From: Pyrrhosoma nymphula
Taxonomy: Eukaryota > Arthropoda > Insecta > Odonata > Coenagrionidae
DNA length: 64,000 nucleotides
NCBI GenBank assembly: GCA_963573305.1
Contig: OY754335.1
Coordinates: 12,191,501-12,255,500, forward strand
Reading direction: 5' to 3'
Part shown: positions 1 through 10,917 of the stretch, piece by piece
Layout of the letters: each line of letters opens with the position of its first letter
Numbering within the stretch: position 1 is the first letter of the stretch
Position numbers and translations under genes: made by a program
The notes under the pieces: generated by a model
Seen by the model: only the letters and a program-made list of their open reading frames with translations
What the model was told of the DNA's origin: nothing
Databases searched by the model: none

Positions 1-584
1 ATCTAGTGTATGGCCTAATTGAGAGTCTACCAATTTTTGCTAGGGATAAGGCCATACTAATAGCACTTACGTTGCGCTGGCCCCTTAAAAGATTATCTCA
101 GAAAAAATACTTGCAAGGCTGCTAGCAATTAGTAGGAATATGTGACAAAAATTCGGTTATCTATCTGCAATTTTATACTAATGTGTTACTGTAGACGTTA
201 ACAAACTAAGCAACCTGTGACATTTCCAGGACGTAATTGTAATATTAAGCCAACATTTCTTTACAAAAGTCTTGTAGCAGCTGCCAGTGTTCAGGTTATT
301 GGGGGAGAGCGTGAAAATGACATCCCGATTCCGTTTTACACAAAGAACTGCAAATATGATTTTATTCGATTATCAACTGTACATCACAGTGCGAAACAAA
401 AGAGACTCTACGTACGAGTGCAAAAAATAAGAATAAAAAAAACAATCAATACCACATGCAGGCGGGATTATAACCACAACACTCCCCCTTAATCACAATG
501 CATGTCTCAAAAATACAACCATTTCATTAATACAAATACACATTATCAACTAGACTTCTATAATACCTAGTGATTTAATAAATT
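1..584. other. left-edge AT-rich sequence, no gene recognised
   Basis: A 91-codon frame at 217-492 has no domain I recognise and is probably chance. The last part, up to about 584, may be the 3' untranslated region of the minus-strand LINE that begins here. No promoter, RNA gene or repeat is evident. Confidence 0.4.
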
Positions 585-1333
585 TCAATGAATGAAATGC
601 TCTGGTCCAATTGGGTTCCCGTTCGAGCCTTCCTTTGCCAGTTCATCAGCTATCTTGTTTCTGGTTATGCCCACATGGCCAGGGACCCAGAAAAGTTCTA
701 CGTTGCTCTGTCTGTTAATGGAATCAAGTGCTTCACGGCACTCCAGCAGCAGTCTTGATTTGCACCATGGTGATATGAGAGCTTTTAAAGTTGCTTGACT
801 ATCGGTGCATATGAGAATAGGTCTCTTTACGACATAATTCCTAGACAACATAGGCACAGATCATTAAAGCATAGACCTCTGCCTGGAAAACTGTAGCATA
901 CTCCCCCAAAGGGATTGAGAGCCTTTTATCAGGACAGAGGCAATAAATCCCTGCTCCTGCTCTTCCTTTCTTCCTGGAGCCGTCGGTAAACCAGACATAT
1001 GCTCCGTTTTGTAATCTCTTTACCTCCTTCCTTAGCCCACCATGCCCTCGCTGGAAAGTGGGTTTTGAAGATTGGCAGTGTTTTGTTGAACAAGGCTGTC
1101 ATGTCATCTGTGCCCATTTCACAAATGGGGTTTGACTCCCTGAGCTCTGTCCATAGTTGTTTGTGACCAGAGAAGCTTCCCCTGTCACTCCATTGTCCCT
1201 GTCTCTTGAGACAATAGGCTGCCATCCTAGCTTGAGCCTTAACTTCCACGTAAAGTGGAGCAAGACTCATTAGGGTTTCAAGGGCCAGTGTGGGGGTCGT
1301 CCTCATTGCTCCCATGATACCCATACAGGCCAT
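585..1333 (-). pseudogene. LINE ORF2 C-terminus: RT thumb and RNase H
   Basis: This is the C-terminal part of a non-LTR retrotransposon polyprotein, read on the minus strand. From about 1333 to 930 lies the region that joins RT to RNase H (an 'ARMAAY' stretch typical of RNase H-bearing LINEs). An RNase H domain follows. Its acidic residues can be followed as 'WFTDGS' (near 1000-980), 'FQAEVYAL' (near 880) and 'CTDSQATLKAL' (near 805), and it ends with 'WVPGHVGI..NKIADELAKEG'. RNase H would remove the RNA template during reverse transcription. The frame shifts near 860-930, so the copy is inactive. An RNase H after an APE-type endonuclease points to the I/Loa/R1 group of LINEs; the exact clade is not resolved. 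Confidence 0.85.
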
Positions 1334-1463
1334 TCTTTGCAGGTTGTTGAGTTTACTCCTGGCAGTGATCCGACTAGTCTTTTTCCACCAGACATTTGAG
1401 CAGTGAGGAAAGCTAGGCTTTACGACTGCAGTGTAAATCCACTTGATCGCCTTTGGCTGTAGT

Positions 1464-1675
1464 GATTGAAAGGAAAAAACTTTGTTCAGTTACACATAAA
1501 ATAATTTTAATGCCGACCTAGGTTTCGTCACTGAGCGACATCATCAGGATTGTCTGATGATGTCGCTCAGCGACGAAACTTAGGTCGGCATTAAAATTAT
1601 TTTATGTGTAACTGAACAAAGTTTTTTCTTTTCAATCATGAAGGAGTTCCATAAAGTTACGCCTCAAACAATTAA
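1464..1675. mobile_element. palindromic insertion with hammerhead-like core, 13-bp target duplication
   Basis: A 212-bp insertion lies between two copies of CTTTGGCTGTAGT (1451-1463 and 1676-1688) and interrupts the LINE between its RT and RNase H parts. It is nearly a perfect hairpin: an arm at 1464-1552 is repeated inverted at 1554-1640, with an unpaired tail of about 35 bases (1641-1675) next to the right duplication. Around the centre both strands read CTGATGA, a GTCGC/GCGAC stem, then GAAAC, the conserved core of a hammerhead ribozyme. No protein is encoded. The 13-bp target duplication suggests LINE-type mobilisation; a Penelope-like pseudo-LTR origin is another possibility because that class carries hammerheads. 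Confidence 0.75.
1554..1586 (+). ncRNA. hammerhead-ribozyme-like core (inverted second copy on minus strand, about 1547-1516)
   Basis: CTGATGA (1554-1560) is followed by a 5-bp stem II GTCGC-TCA-GCGAC (1562-1574), then GAAAC (1575-1579). TTAGGTC follows and can form a minimal stem III (A-U, C-G, U-G) with a UA loop and a GTC cleavage triplet. The minus-strand copy has GAAACCTAGGTC, giving a better stem III (A-U, C-G, C-G). What is missing is a clear stem I: bases before CTGATGA do not pair with bases after GTC, so the copy may be dead or work only as a dimer. Confidence 0.5.
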
Positions 1676-1777
1676 CTTTGGCTGTAGTCCCAAGGTGTTA
1701 CCGAGGGCCATCCTGCTGGTCCATAGGGAGGTGCATGCTTTCTTGATTTTTGCCTCAAGATGCTCTCCCCAGTTAAG

Positions 1778-2908
1778 TTAGGTGTCCAAAAGGATTCCGA
1801 GGTACTTCACCATCCTGGATGGCTGTAAAATCCTTCCTTGTAGTGGTGGAGGATTAAAACCCTCTCTCTTCCTCTTATTGGTGAGCAATATAAGCTTAGT
1901 CTTGCCCGGGTTCACCATCAACCCTGTTTTATTGTACCTGACCATCGTCCTGTCTAGGGCTTTTTGCATTAGTCCGGAGACGGTGTCAAGGTATTTGCCG
2001 GTGATGAGGATCACCATATCATCTGCATACCCTTGAGTGTAGGCTCCAGTCTTGTTTAATCTTGTAATGAGCTCATCAATCACCAGATTCCACAAGAGTG
2101 GGGACAGTACCCCTTCCTGTGGGCATCCTCTGGTCATGGCCACCTTCATCGTGCTCTCCCTTAGGACAGCCTTAACAGTTCTCTCTTCCAACATGTGTCT
2201 GATCCAGCTAGCAGTTTGAGCGTGGACCCCATGTATCCTGGCTGCAAGGCCAATTTGGTCAAAGGATGTTTTGTTGAAGGCTCTCTCTATGTCGAGAAAA
2301 GTCCCTAATCCATACATCCCGTATTCCAGTACTCCTAGTAATCCTAGAAACTAGGTTGTGGGGTGCTGTCTCGACTGACTTTCCTTTTTGATAGGCATGT
2401 TGAAATGGTGTAAGGGATGGTCCTTTAGCAGTCCCTCTCTTGAATATCTGTCCACTATTTTCTCCAATGCTTTAAGCATGAAGGACATGAGGTTGATTCC
2501 CCGAAAGGAGCTAGCCTTGGTATAGTCTGTCTTTCCTGGTTTGGGGATAAAGATAACTTTGGTGATCCTCCAGGTTTTTGGAACGCATCCATATGCCAGG
2601 TGGAAGCGAAAAATTCTGACAATTGGTAGCAGTATTAGTTCCTGTCCCTCTTGCAGAAGTGCCGGGAAGACACCATCTTCTCCAGCGGACTTGTACGGGC
2701 TAAAGCTTGTAATCGCATATCTGGTAGCATTATACGTTATGATGCTGGAGGTCAGTCTCCATTCCATCCAAGCCGGATGGATGAAAGACCTGCTTTGATG
2801 CATCTCCTCACCCTCCAAGAAGCCTGGAGAGTGTGTCTCCAGTATAAGCTTTAATGCTTCCTTGTCAGATGACATGAAGTCACCCGAGGTAAGCAAAAGA
2901 GATCCCAC
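1778..2908 (-). pseudogene. LINE reverse transcriptase domain
   Basis: This is the reverse transcriptase of the same minus-strand LINE, in two frames separated near 2320-2350. The upstream half (2908-2351) has the finger motifs 'SPYKSAGEDGVFPALLQEG' and 'WRITKVIFIPKPGKTDY'. The downstream half (2317-1778) has the catalytic boxes 'FLDIERAFN', 'GCPQEGVLSPLLWNL' and 'YADD', then 'MVKYLGILLD'. The catalytic aspartates are kept, so decay is recent or mild, but the frame break inactivates it. It continues into the endonuclease part to the right and the RNase H part to the left. Confidence 0.9.
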
Positions 2909-3930
2909 CCCTGCTTCTGGGTCCTTAGAGATAACTTAATGGAATCTTGCGAGTTGTGGGATGGCCTCCATGCTTCCACAAAAAGTCTTCCTTGACTCTC
3001 GTTTGGAGCGTTTAATTGCCGCTTTGTACCTACACGGGCAGCTTTGTAGTTGTCCCAGTCCTTTGGCAGTGTGGTCCTCTTTGGTGTATGAAAGAGTTTT
3101 CTGGTCTCCTTATGAAGGTTCTCTAATTTGGTGCCCCACCAGGGTATCTTTCATCCCTCCTTCCTTGTTTTTATATGGTAGCTTGCATTTAAGGATGAGA
3201 TTATGCTGTCCTGTAGGTACTCCACAGCAGCATCTATCTCATCCACTTTCCTAAATTTGCATTGGGGTGCCTGCAATAATAGTCCTCTAAGCAATTCTCT
3301 ATACCTCCTCCAAGCAATTCTCTATACCTCCTCCAGTCAGTGGACCTGGGGTTCCTGTATGTTTTTAGCCTATCACTAGCCTTTAGAAGAGTGAAAAGTA
3401 TATGCCGGTGGTCAGACAATGCGACTTCGCCTGACACTCTCCATTCTTTTATGCCTTGCACCATCGAATTGGTGCGGAGCATTAAATGTAGCACTTCTTC
3501 CCTTATGCTGTTGGAAAAAGTGAGCCGTGCACCCTTATTGAGTATATGCATTTCTGTCGACATAAGATACTACAAAATGGCCTCCCCTCTATCGTTCGTG
3601 TTACTGCTTCCCCACACTACATGGTGTGAATTGGCATCACACCCAACAAGGAGGTCCCAATTTTTGGCTCTACAATAGCTCACCAATCTCTCCAGTTCAG
3701 CCAAAGGTGGCGGGCCTGGAGCGTCATATGGCAAGTAGGAGGAGCAGATGACCAGCCTCCTCTCATTTCACCACCCCCAAGACTCAGCGCAACAGCCGCC
3801 TGGTCCCTAATGATAAATTCGGTAAATGCATAGCACTTAACCCATTAACATAGATGCAAGCCTTAGGTCTTTCGACTGTGGTACAAAATAATAGTTTACC
3901 CATGGTTGTATTTAAGCCCCTGACTTGTCA
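2909..3930 (-). pseudogene. LINE APE-type endonuclease and EN-RT linker
   Basis: On the minus strand, 3760-3580 reads through 'SYLPYDAPGPPPLAELERL' and 'LLVGCDANSHHVVWGS', the DNA-binding and catalytic part of an APE-like endonuclease. The frame at 3563-3234 ends the domain with 'ALSDHRHI', the conserved SDH box. The linker to the RT follows at about 3230-2940. The N-terminal part of the endonuclease is not seen, so the copy is 5' truncated at about 3930, where piggyBac sequence begins. A local 20-bp duplication (GCAATTCTCTATACCTCCTCC twice, about 3291-3330) adds to the damage. The domain would nick target DNA to prime reverse transcription. Confidence 0.8.
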
Positions 3931-3934
3931 ATTC

Positions 3935-4630
3935 CCAATCACAATGACAATCTATCGTCATCAGTTGTAGCAACGTCTTGCCCTTTGTGCTTAGCCTCTA
4001 ATATCTCATTGAGTGTTTCAAATTCTCCAAAATTATATGTACTTCTGCAGTTCATAATGATTTTATCTGAAAAAGGATGCACTGCTGCCAATTTATCTGC
4101 TTGTCTTCTGACAATTCGTGTGTCTTTATCATAAAATCTAACAGACTGCAATAAGAACAAAAATCTTTTGTAGCTCATGCATGCTCTTAGTATAGGCATT
4201 CCTGTTCTATCTGAGGACCAGAGCTCCTCAGCATTAGTATGTTTTCCCTTTTTGGTTGGCGACAAGATAAAGTAACCCTAATAAGGCCAAAAATTCCTCT
4301 TGTGTTGTTTCTTTTGCTTCTCTGTCCCTCAAATATTGCATGCTCAGTTTTTTCCTTTCATTTTAAAGATTTTTGTATAACACCATATCATCTACCATAC
4401 TAATTTCAATTATTTTATGAAATGCATAAAGATCATCATGTATTCCTTTTGCACACTGCTTTGGGCCAGGATATATTTTGACAATATTTTGACTTCGGGT
4501 GTTCGATTGTTTTGAAAAGTCAGGTTTTCTCCACTTACATACAAGATCTCTCCCAATAAAATAGTCACTATTCGCTGGATCTCCAACATCTGAATTGTCT
4601 GACTCTTCCTCAGATGATGCATTTACTTAG
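3935..4630 (-). pseudogene. piggyBac-like transposase, N-terminal half
   Basis: Minus-strand remnant of a piggyBac transposase. 4620-4370 holds the acidic N-terminus and the 'KWRKPDFS.....TRSQNIVKIYPGPK' region. 4340-4260 reads 'EEFLALLGLLYLVA'. The frame at 4265-3939 gives 'EELWSSDRTGMPILRACMS..RFLFLLQSVRFYDKDTR' and 'DKLAAVHPFSDKI', all hallmarks of the family. The catalytic aspartate region and C-terminal cysteine-rich domain are absent because the sequence stops at the LINE boundary near 3930. No TTAA-flanked terminal repeat was found. Several frameshifts make it a fossil. Confidence 0.8.
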
Positions 4631-5738
4631 GAGTATCTTGAAAGCGTGAAAACTGAGGAAAATATGCAAAATCTGCTAATTTAGCCTATAACACAAGAAA
4701 AAAACCAAGAAATTCACCAAAGAATCCGTGTCCCTAAACCTATATTAGGTTCAAAACACGTAAAAACATTGTTTTTAAGTCATTTTGGGAATTAAAAGAT
4801 ACATTGACCAAAAGTTTACTTTATTTCTTCAAGTCGTCCTGTATGTCCACTGAACCGACCCTGTGGCACGGGTAAAAATCATCCAAATACGCTTTAATTT
4901 GGTGTACACATTAACTAGGATAAAAGGAGGCATCGCGATAAACTAGTTTCCAAATACCGGTGCGTCTACTGTTCCCTCGATAAATGAATTGAACTATTTA
5001 TAATTACACAATATGGAGACTATTCAACTAATAAGTATCAAAAATCAATCGAGCAGGTGTAAATAGTGCTGCGTTGAGAGAGTGGAGAAAGTTCAAATGG
5101 CAAAACGATCTCGCAAGTTCTGGTACATGCGCCTTGCCCTCTTGTAGCTGCTGCTTGAGTTTTTCCGAATTAGTGCGCACCAATCAACTGTGATGTCCAC
5201 AATCGTATTAAACAACCATGAAAATTATTATGCGCCCACTCCACAATACTGGAACATCAGAATATTTTTTTGTAGTGCAGGCCCAATAGCCTACTTGTAG
5301 TTGTGGGCCTAGCGTAAAGTAGAAATTTTTATCAAAACTTGGATGTTATGCTTATTATGAAAACCTTGAAAACCTAATTTTTCCTGTTTATCAGGTAGAA
5401 AGGGCACTAATAAATAGTTCTACAACTAGGTATAATAATAATTTAATTGATTATAGTAACTGTACTTACAGTACATTTTGTCATAGATTATAGTACAAAA
5501 AGAGACATTAGTATAAATAATTCAAGAAGAAATGAAATTTTAAAAGCACTTGATTTTGAATGCCTGTTTTCTAACAAACTCGTCATTCTGAAAAATCGCC
5601 AAATCACCAAACCAATGCATTGTTATATAAATAATGATGATGTTTATTCTGTAAAATCTAAATGATTACCAAAAATAAATTAAAGTCCGTATTTAGTTGG
5701 AAAATATATTTTTTGATTTATCATCCTGGAAAAATATC
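4631..5738. other. unassigned AT-rich stretch
   Basis: No gene, terminal repeat or RNA is recognisable. A 72-codon plus-strand frame at 5447-5665 shows no domain or start context worth calling. The sequence is probably eroded transposon or neutral spacer. Confidence 0.35.
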
Positions 5739-5739
5739 T

Positions 5740-6166
5740 TGTGCACCAATTAAAGAATAAATCAATAACTTTTTCCTTAGCTCATCACTAGTATTAGCTA
5801 ATTTATCAATGATAATGTCTTTACTTAATTGAAAAACAAATCTCGTTCTACATTCATTAGAAGTAAATTGGACTGGGTATCTTGTGTCAGTGTTGATGTA
5901 AGTCTGTCCTTGACGATTATTAATTTAGAAAATACTCTTTCACATGTTACCTGAGCGCAAGGAAGGGTAACAACAAACTTATATGCTGTGTACAAGTTAA
6001 TAAAAAGCCCAGATTGAGACAAATCATAGAATATAGGGAAAGCACAGGCCAAACATTTGTAGCATTTTCTATTTTGGGTGCAATGAATGAACTCCTTTTC
6101 TTCCTCTCCTTCAAAGTTAACTTCATCGTTTTCTTTGTCTTTTTGAATTTTTCTCAGATTAGGCAC
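5740..6166 (-). pseudogene. hAT transposase C-terminal dimerisation domain
   Basis: The minus-strand frame 6166-5825 contains 'YKFVVTLPCAQVTCERVFSKLIIVKDRLTS', the C-terminal dimerisation motif of hAT transposases. The homology appears to run on in another frame to about 5740 ('DELRKKLLI'). Everything N-terminal (zinc finger and DDE core) is missing. It is a separate copy and a different subfamily from the hAT at 6,797-17,497. Confidence 0.8.
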
Positions 6167-7479
6167 GTCTTCTCCTTCATCATATTTAATATTCTGGAAA
6201 GTATTCTAATTCATACCTACTTTATAAAAAAAAAAACCAGAAATAAAATTTTTCTTGCTTTGCTGGTATATTTCGCAGTCATTCTCCACATTTGAGCACG
6301 TAGAAAACCTTGACCCCATCCTTTTTGGAAATATAGTTTTGTTTTTAACTATTTAATTTTACTAATATATAAAAAAATCTTAAACAAATTATGTCCACGT
6401 AGAGAAAATTTTTACCTCCTATAAAGATTTCACTCGTGCAAAAACTTAAAAATTGCCTTTTCTAATTGTCACATTTTCATGATTTGTGAAAAACCGGAGG
6501 TGACAATTACATATATGAATTTGAAGGTAATTTTCGGAATCCACAGAACAGTACACCTCTTCATTTCAAACAACAAAATCTTGCATATTGGTGATAGTCA
6601 CTGATTTTCCTAGCGCTCAGTACCTATTCCAAACATTTTCATCACTTGACCGTAAAAACAGAAACTGCAATTTCTTTAACCCTTAATGTTATATAACAAT
6701 CAAGGGCGTAGACCACTATTAGATTTCTTTATTTTTAAAATTAGTAATTTTATCTATATTGGGGCCCTGCAGTGAAATTTTTATGAGCATAGCAATTAGG
6801 GCTGCCAGATACCTTTTCTGAAAATACTGGACACCTTCCCAGTCCCATTCTTCCCTTCCCGGGTATCACGCAAAGCAGGGGGAGGGGTACATGAGTATTA
6901 CCCATGGGAAAATTGTGTATATTGTTATATTATTGTTATCAGTGCATTTTTTTGAAATAGGAATCATAGGATTGATTGTGTTTCATGGGCTTCCTCACAG
7001 GGAGGGGTTACAACCGTAAAAAACCCTCTCGGAACCCTCCCCATCGGGCCATCACAAACGCCCCTAAAAGCTCTGAATGGTTAGTACTCCTAAATACTAT
7101 TACCTTGTGAAGTCAAAAGTCAGGAAACTGGTTAAATACATGAGTCCTCATTCCGGGCCCCCCCCATTTTCAAAACCCGTTCTGCTTCCCTCGGGGCTTC
7201 GTGGGCAAAAAATGACTAAGACTTAGAATATTATTACAAGACTTGAAGTAAATAATAAGAGAATAGTTCTAAACTTCTAATTCAATTCTATAAAGTTTAT
7301 AATTTGCAATTTGCAAATTTAATGAACATGCTGCAAATGAATGATAAATTAAAATGTTAAAAACGTGTGTGATCAAGTGTATATTGTATTCTACACACAC
7401 TTACATTATCATGTGACATAATGTTCTTCAAGAGTTGTTAAATTTGTTCTGCTATTTGTTCTGAATTGTTCATAAAATA

Positions 7480-7984
7480 GACATAGTTTACTTTTTACTT
7501 GTATAATTATATTTACTATTAGACTCAACTGCTTTCAGTAGCTTTTTGTTTTTTGAAATGGCATCTTTGAATTCTGTGCAATTATAAGGTATATTAAAAA
7601 ATATACAAAGTTCACTTCTGATGGATTCAATACATAAGCGATTCCTTTCATCTGTCCACACATTCCCCATCACGCTTAAAATTCTCTCAACATTTGCCTT
7701 TGACACATGAATCGACATGCCATACTGTGCAATTTTCAAAAGATTTGGAGCTGATTCCTTCTCGAAAAATGATCGCCACTTGTCAAGGGATGATGTTCCC
7801 GGAAGAGACGGGAAAACAAATTCCAACGCACCCAGTTCATCGTGAAGATTATCTGGTGGAAAATCATTTTTCCAAGGTGCGACATCATCCAAATTTCAAT
7901 AACTTCGTCCAAAGTTGGCGGATTTGTCAAATTACCAAGACTAAGAGCTTTAAATTTGCAATATGGCGAATTGTTGAAAGATAA
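7480..7984 (-). pseudogene. hAT transposase, C-terminal part
   Basis: C-terminal portion of the transposase of the enclosing hAT. After the insertion boundary the minus strand reads 'SFNNSPYCKFKALSLGNL'. In a second frame (7892-7488) the dimerisation domain follows: 'LLKIAQYGMSIHVSKANVERILSVM' truncated here to its key part 'SKANVERILSVMGNVWTDERN'. It joins in order to the N-terminal part at 15,489-17,010, whose last residues are 'ALTYLEKW', as expected for this family. One frameshift lies near 7890. It is inactive. Confidence 0.85.
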
Positions 7985-8059
7985 CCCTGGCGAAAATGTT
8001 CCGCTTCCTCGACCGGTCACGAAGGGTACACGAAGCGGTGATTTGCTTAAGGAAGCGAA

Positions 8060-8265
8060 TCAACGTTTGGTGTACGGTTCTTTGACTGTTGAAGTAGCGT
8101 ACACGAAACGTACGGAAGCGGTGCTTTCCGCTCCCGCTTCCTGCCTGCCGCTTCTAGTACGGTTATTTGACTGTTGAAGTAGCGTACACCAAACGAACAG
8201 AAGCGGTGCTCTCCGCTTCCTGCTGCTTCGTGTACGGTTCTTTGTCTGTTGAAGTAGCGTGCACG
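8060..8265 (+). repeat. left subterminal tandem repeats
   Basis: Three imperfect copies of a 76-90-bp unit beginning GTACGGTTCTTTGACTGTTG start near 8070, 8157 and 8234. Each contains AGCGTACACGAAACG and AAGCGG motifs. They sit just inside the left TIR of the nested element and are likely transposase-binding arrays. Short ORFs here merely translate the repeat. Confidence 0.75.
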
Positions 8266-8929
8266 ATGTACCCTGCGATATTACTCCACTTACTGCCTTC
8301 GTTCGCCTATATTACGCCACAATACGAGTTGATTCTTGCGCATTTGAAACGAGTTAATACAATGTGAAACGAGGTAGCGTGTTACCTACTAGCTGAACCC
8401 ATGCTATACGAGATGAAACGGCCTATTCCTCTCTAGGTAACACAAGGAGATTCAAGAAGAATCAAGCTGCCCAGAAACGACATTTATTGGTTGATACCAC
8501 ATAAATCGAGGTAATATTACCTCGTTTTATGGCCCGCAGGCCTGAGGGTTGCGCCCCTGGCAGCCGCCCGCCTGGCCAGCCCCTAGCTACGACGCTGAAG
8601 CTAACGTGCGGGCATTGGAAAAATCTTGTTTATTCACAGTAATATTGCATTTATATTCATACTATGCGGCAACATAGGATAACAGTTATCTGGCATTAAT
8701 TACTGGCAAATAAATGTTATCAAGATTTTATGGAATTTGCTCAAACTATTGCGGAATTATCATTTAATGATTATAGTTCTCAAAGTCACATTTATCCACG
8801 GAAGTGTCTACATATATACGTATTTCTATATTACGGGTGGGAGAATAGTTCCGTTGATTCGTAGGATTCTTAATAATGCGATATACCTAAGTATTATAAA
8901 GTTAGTTAGATACTAGGAAGGCTAGGAAG

Positions 8930-9060
8930 TATGGTACGTCGTACTAGATCAAGGTTAGTAAAGGATAAGGTTGCCTCATTCGCGACTCGGACTCCTATTG
9001 GTTTGACGTCACTGACGACCCAAACTCCCGCGCCATTTGAATTATCAGGTTTTTCCTGAG
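8930..9060 (+). repeat. dispersed CCAAT+CRE-containing repeat, copy 1
   Basis: Contains CTATTGG (inverse CCAAT box) followed within a few bases by TGACGTCA, a perfect CRE palindrome. Related copies lie at about 11,845-11,945 (same strand) and 14,925-15,020 (inverted, CCAAT part lost). All three are inside the nested TIR element. Confidence 0.65.
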
Positions 9061-9329
9061 CCAATGTCACGGCTTCTTCTGTCTCGTCTGTTGTAGGAAT
9101 ATCTAATATCTTTACTCATGCAGTCAACAGCCTCAGTACGACATAATTATTATGTTGTTCTATCCAATGGAAGGCAATATGGTTTGGAGTAAATTAAACT
9201 AGAGCAAAGAAGATCCGATAAAAATATGCTACGAAAAGTTAAAAGCTTCAGGGTAGGCTGGAAAGACTTCTCCGTCTTTTCACGGAATATTTCCTAAAGG
9301 AAAGGTTTTAAATTCCATCCCTTACCTCC

Positions 9330-9600
9330 CTTCCAACCCCTACGCACGACTTTTCTCTCCGTTTGGGAAGTTCCCGAAGAAAAATATAATGGAAGCGGTG
9401 GGTAGTTAGTTAACTCACTCCCCCGTTTTGGTATTTTAGCCGTAGCATTAAGCCCTTTGAGGCACAAGCTGACCCTCTCTGCTGGGTGTTTCCGAAAAGA
9501 AATAATACAATGGAAGGGTTGGGTTTTTCATTCACCCACTTCTCCAGCCTGAGTGTTTTATCCAGAGCAATAAGTCCGTCAACCCTTTCCGGGAGGGAAT
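9330..9600 (+). repeat. two diverged copies of a ~115-bp unit
   Basis: The stretch with TTCCCGAAGAAAAATATAATGGAAG (about 9368) recurs as TTTCCGAAAAGAAATAATACAATGGAAG (about 9490), with similar following sequence (TATTTTAGCCGTAGCATTAAG versus TTTTATCCAGAGCAATAAG). No coding potential is apparent. Confidence 0.5.
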
Positions 9601-9977
9601 TCCCCCAAAAATGTCCTACGTTAGGTTTGGTGCTGAGTTTGACGAGTTATATGACCTCAGATTAACTCTACTAAGGAAATGGTCACCTTCTCCCCTTCAC
9701 TGCACCAATTTAGCCCCTTCTAGGAAAAAGGGTAGTAAGATGTGCCACTAAAAATTGGAGTGAGGGAGTATCAGAACCCGGTCAACCCTGACGTATTGCC
9801 GCATTCGGGGGAAGAAACTTCCAAGAATCCAGGCAATAGGCCCTCTCCCAAAATAAGTGTACACCCCATTGTCGCTGTGGAGAACAGTACGTTCCTGTTC
9901 TGTCAGTCTCTTTCAGTTCAGCTGAAACTTCAGTGCGAGCAAGATGCCTTCCCATTATAAAAATGTCCTCAGACTAC

Positions 9978-10394
9978 GAAATATAAGAACGAAAAGTCCG
10001 ACGTTGAAAATCGTGAAAGACCGAAGAATTTAAGAAAACGCGATAAGGATATCATCACCAACATTAAGGGCTATTTTGACAGTGCAAAGTCGGGTGATTT
10101 GGTTATTAACACCAATAAAGTGGTGTTCAATACTGCAATTTGTGCGGGCATGAGTGAGAAAACATTCAGCAATATCATTAAAGAAAGGAGTGTCGGCAGT
10201 GAAGCGTCTTCGCCGAAAAAAGTCGCGGACGATATCGCATTGTGCTTAACGATTTCACTCGAGGAGTTATTCGCCGTAAAGTGCATTCGTTATACAACAG
10301 AAAAGAGTTTCCAACAATTATCAAAATACATGATGAATTGAAGTTGGATTTGGAGGATTTTCCTGACGTTAGCCCCAGTACAATGCAGTATTAG
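9978..10394 (+). pseudogene. Tc1-like (IS630 superfamily) transposase N-terminal fragment
   Basis: The plus-strand frame from 9978 encodes a helix-turn-helix-like N-terminus ('ITNIKGYFDSAKSGDLV', 'AGMSEKTFSNIIKE'). After a frameshift near 10,215 it continues with 'LNDFTRGVIRRKVHSLYNRK' and a segment rich in 'ELKLDLEDFPDVSPSTM'. This arrangement resembles the DNA-binding part of DDE_3-type transposases common in arthropods. The catalytic domain is absent. Assignment is by general resemblance only. Confidence 0.45.
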
Positions 10395-10595
10395 TTGCAG
10401 TAGCAGTGATGACGATTAATTTTGTATTGAAAATATTTTACGTTAAGACAAACTTAACACCATTTATTTTCATGGCCCATACCTTTTAAAAAATCTGCAC
10501 ACTTTCTTTTAGAAATATTTCTATAGAATTCCCTAAACAGTTCTGTAGACATTCCTGAAAATATTAAATCTGTTTTTTATGGAGTATTTCCAAAA

Positions 10596-10917
10596 TTCCC
10601 TAGCACTTTCTGTAGAAATTCCCTAGCACTTTCTGTAGAAATTCCCTAGCACTTTCTGTAGAAATTCCCTAGCACTTTCTGTAGAAATTCCCTAGCACTT
10701 TCTGTAGAAATTCCCTAGCACTTTCTGTAGAAATTCCCTAGCACTTTCTGTAGAAATTCCCTAGCACTTTCTGTAGAAATTCCCTAGCACTTTCTGTAGA
10801 AATTCCCTAGCACTTTCTGTAGAAATTCCCTAGCACTTTCTGTAGAAATTCCCTAGCACTTTCTGTAGAAATTCCCTAGCACTTTCTGTAGAAATTCCCT
10901 AGCACTTTCTGTAGAAA
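10596..10917 (+). repeat. 14 x 23-bp perfect tandem repeat
   Basis: Exactly 322 bp, fourteen copies of TTCCCTAGCACTTTCTGTAGAAA, with no substitution that I can see. Each unit contains the inverted repeat TTTCT-GT-AGAAA. Diverged half-units flank it (TTCCCTAAACAGTTCTGTAGA before, TTCCTTAGCA after), which suggests expansion from a unique ancestor. It is a minisatellite, not a CRISPR array: there are no spacers. Confidence 0.95.

Noticed and set aside
10596..10917. CRISPR-like array
   Set aside because: The 23-bp units are contiguous with no spacers, and the surroundings are eukaryotic transposons.
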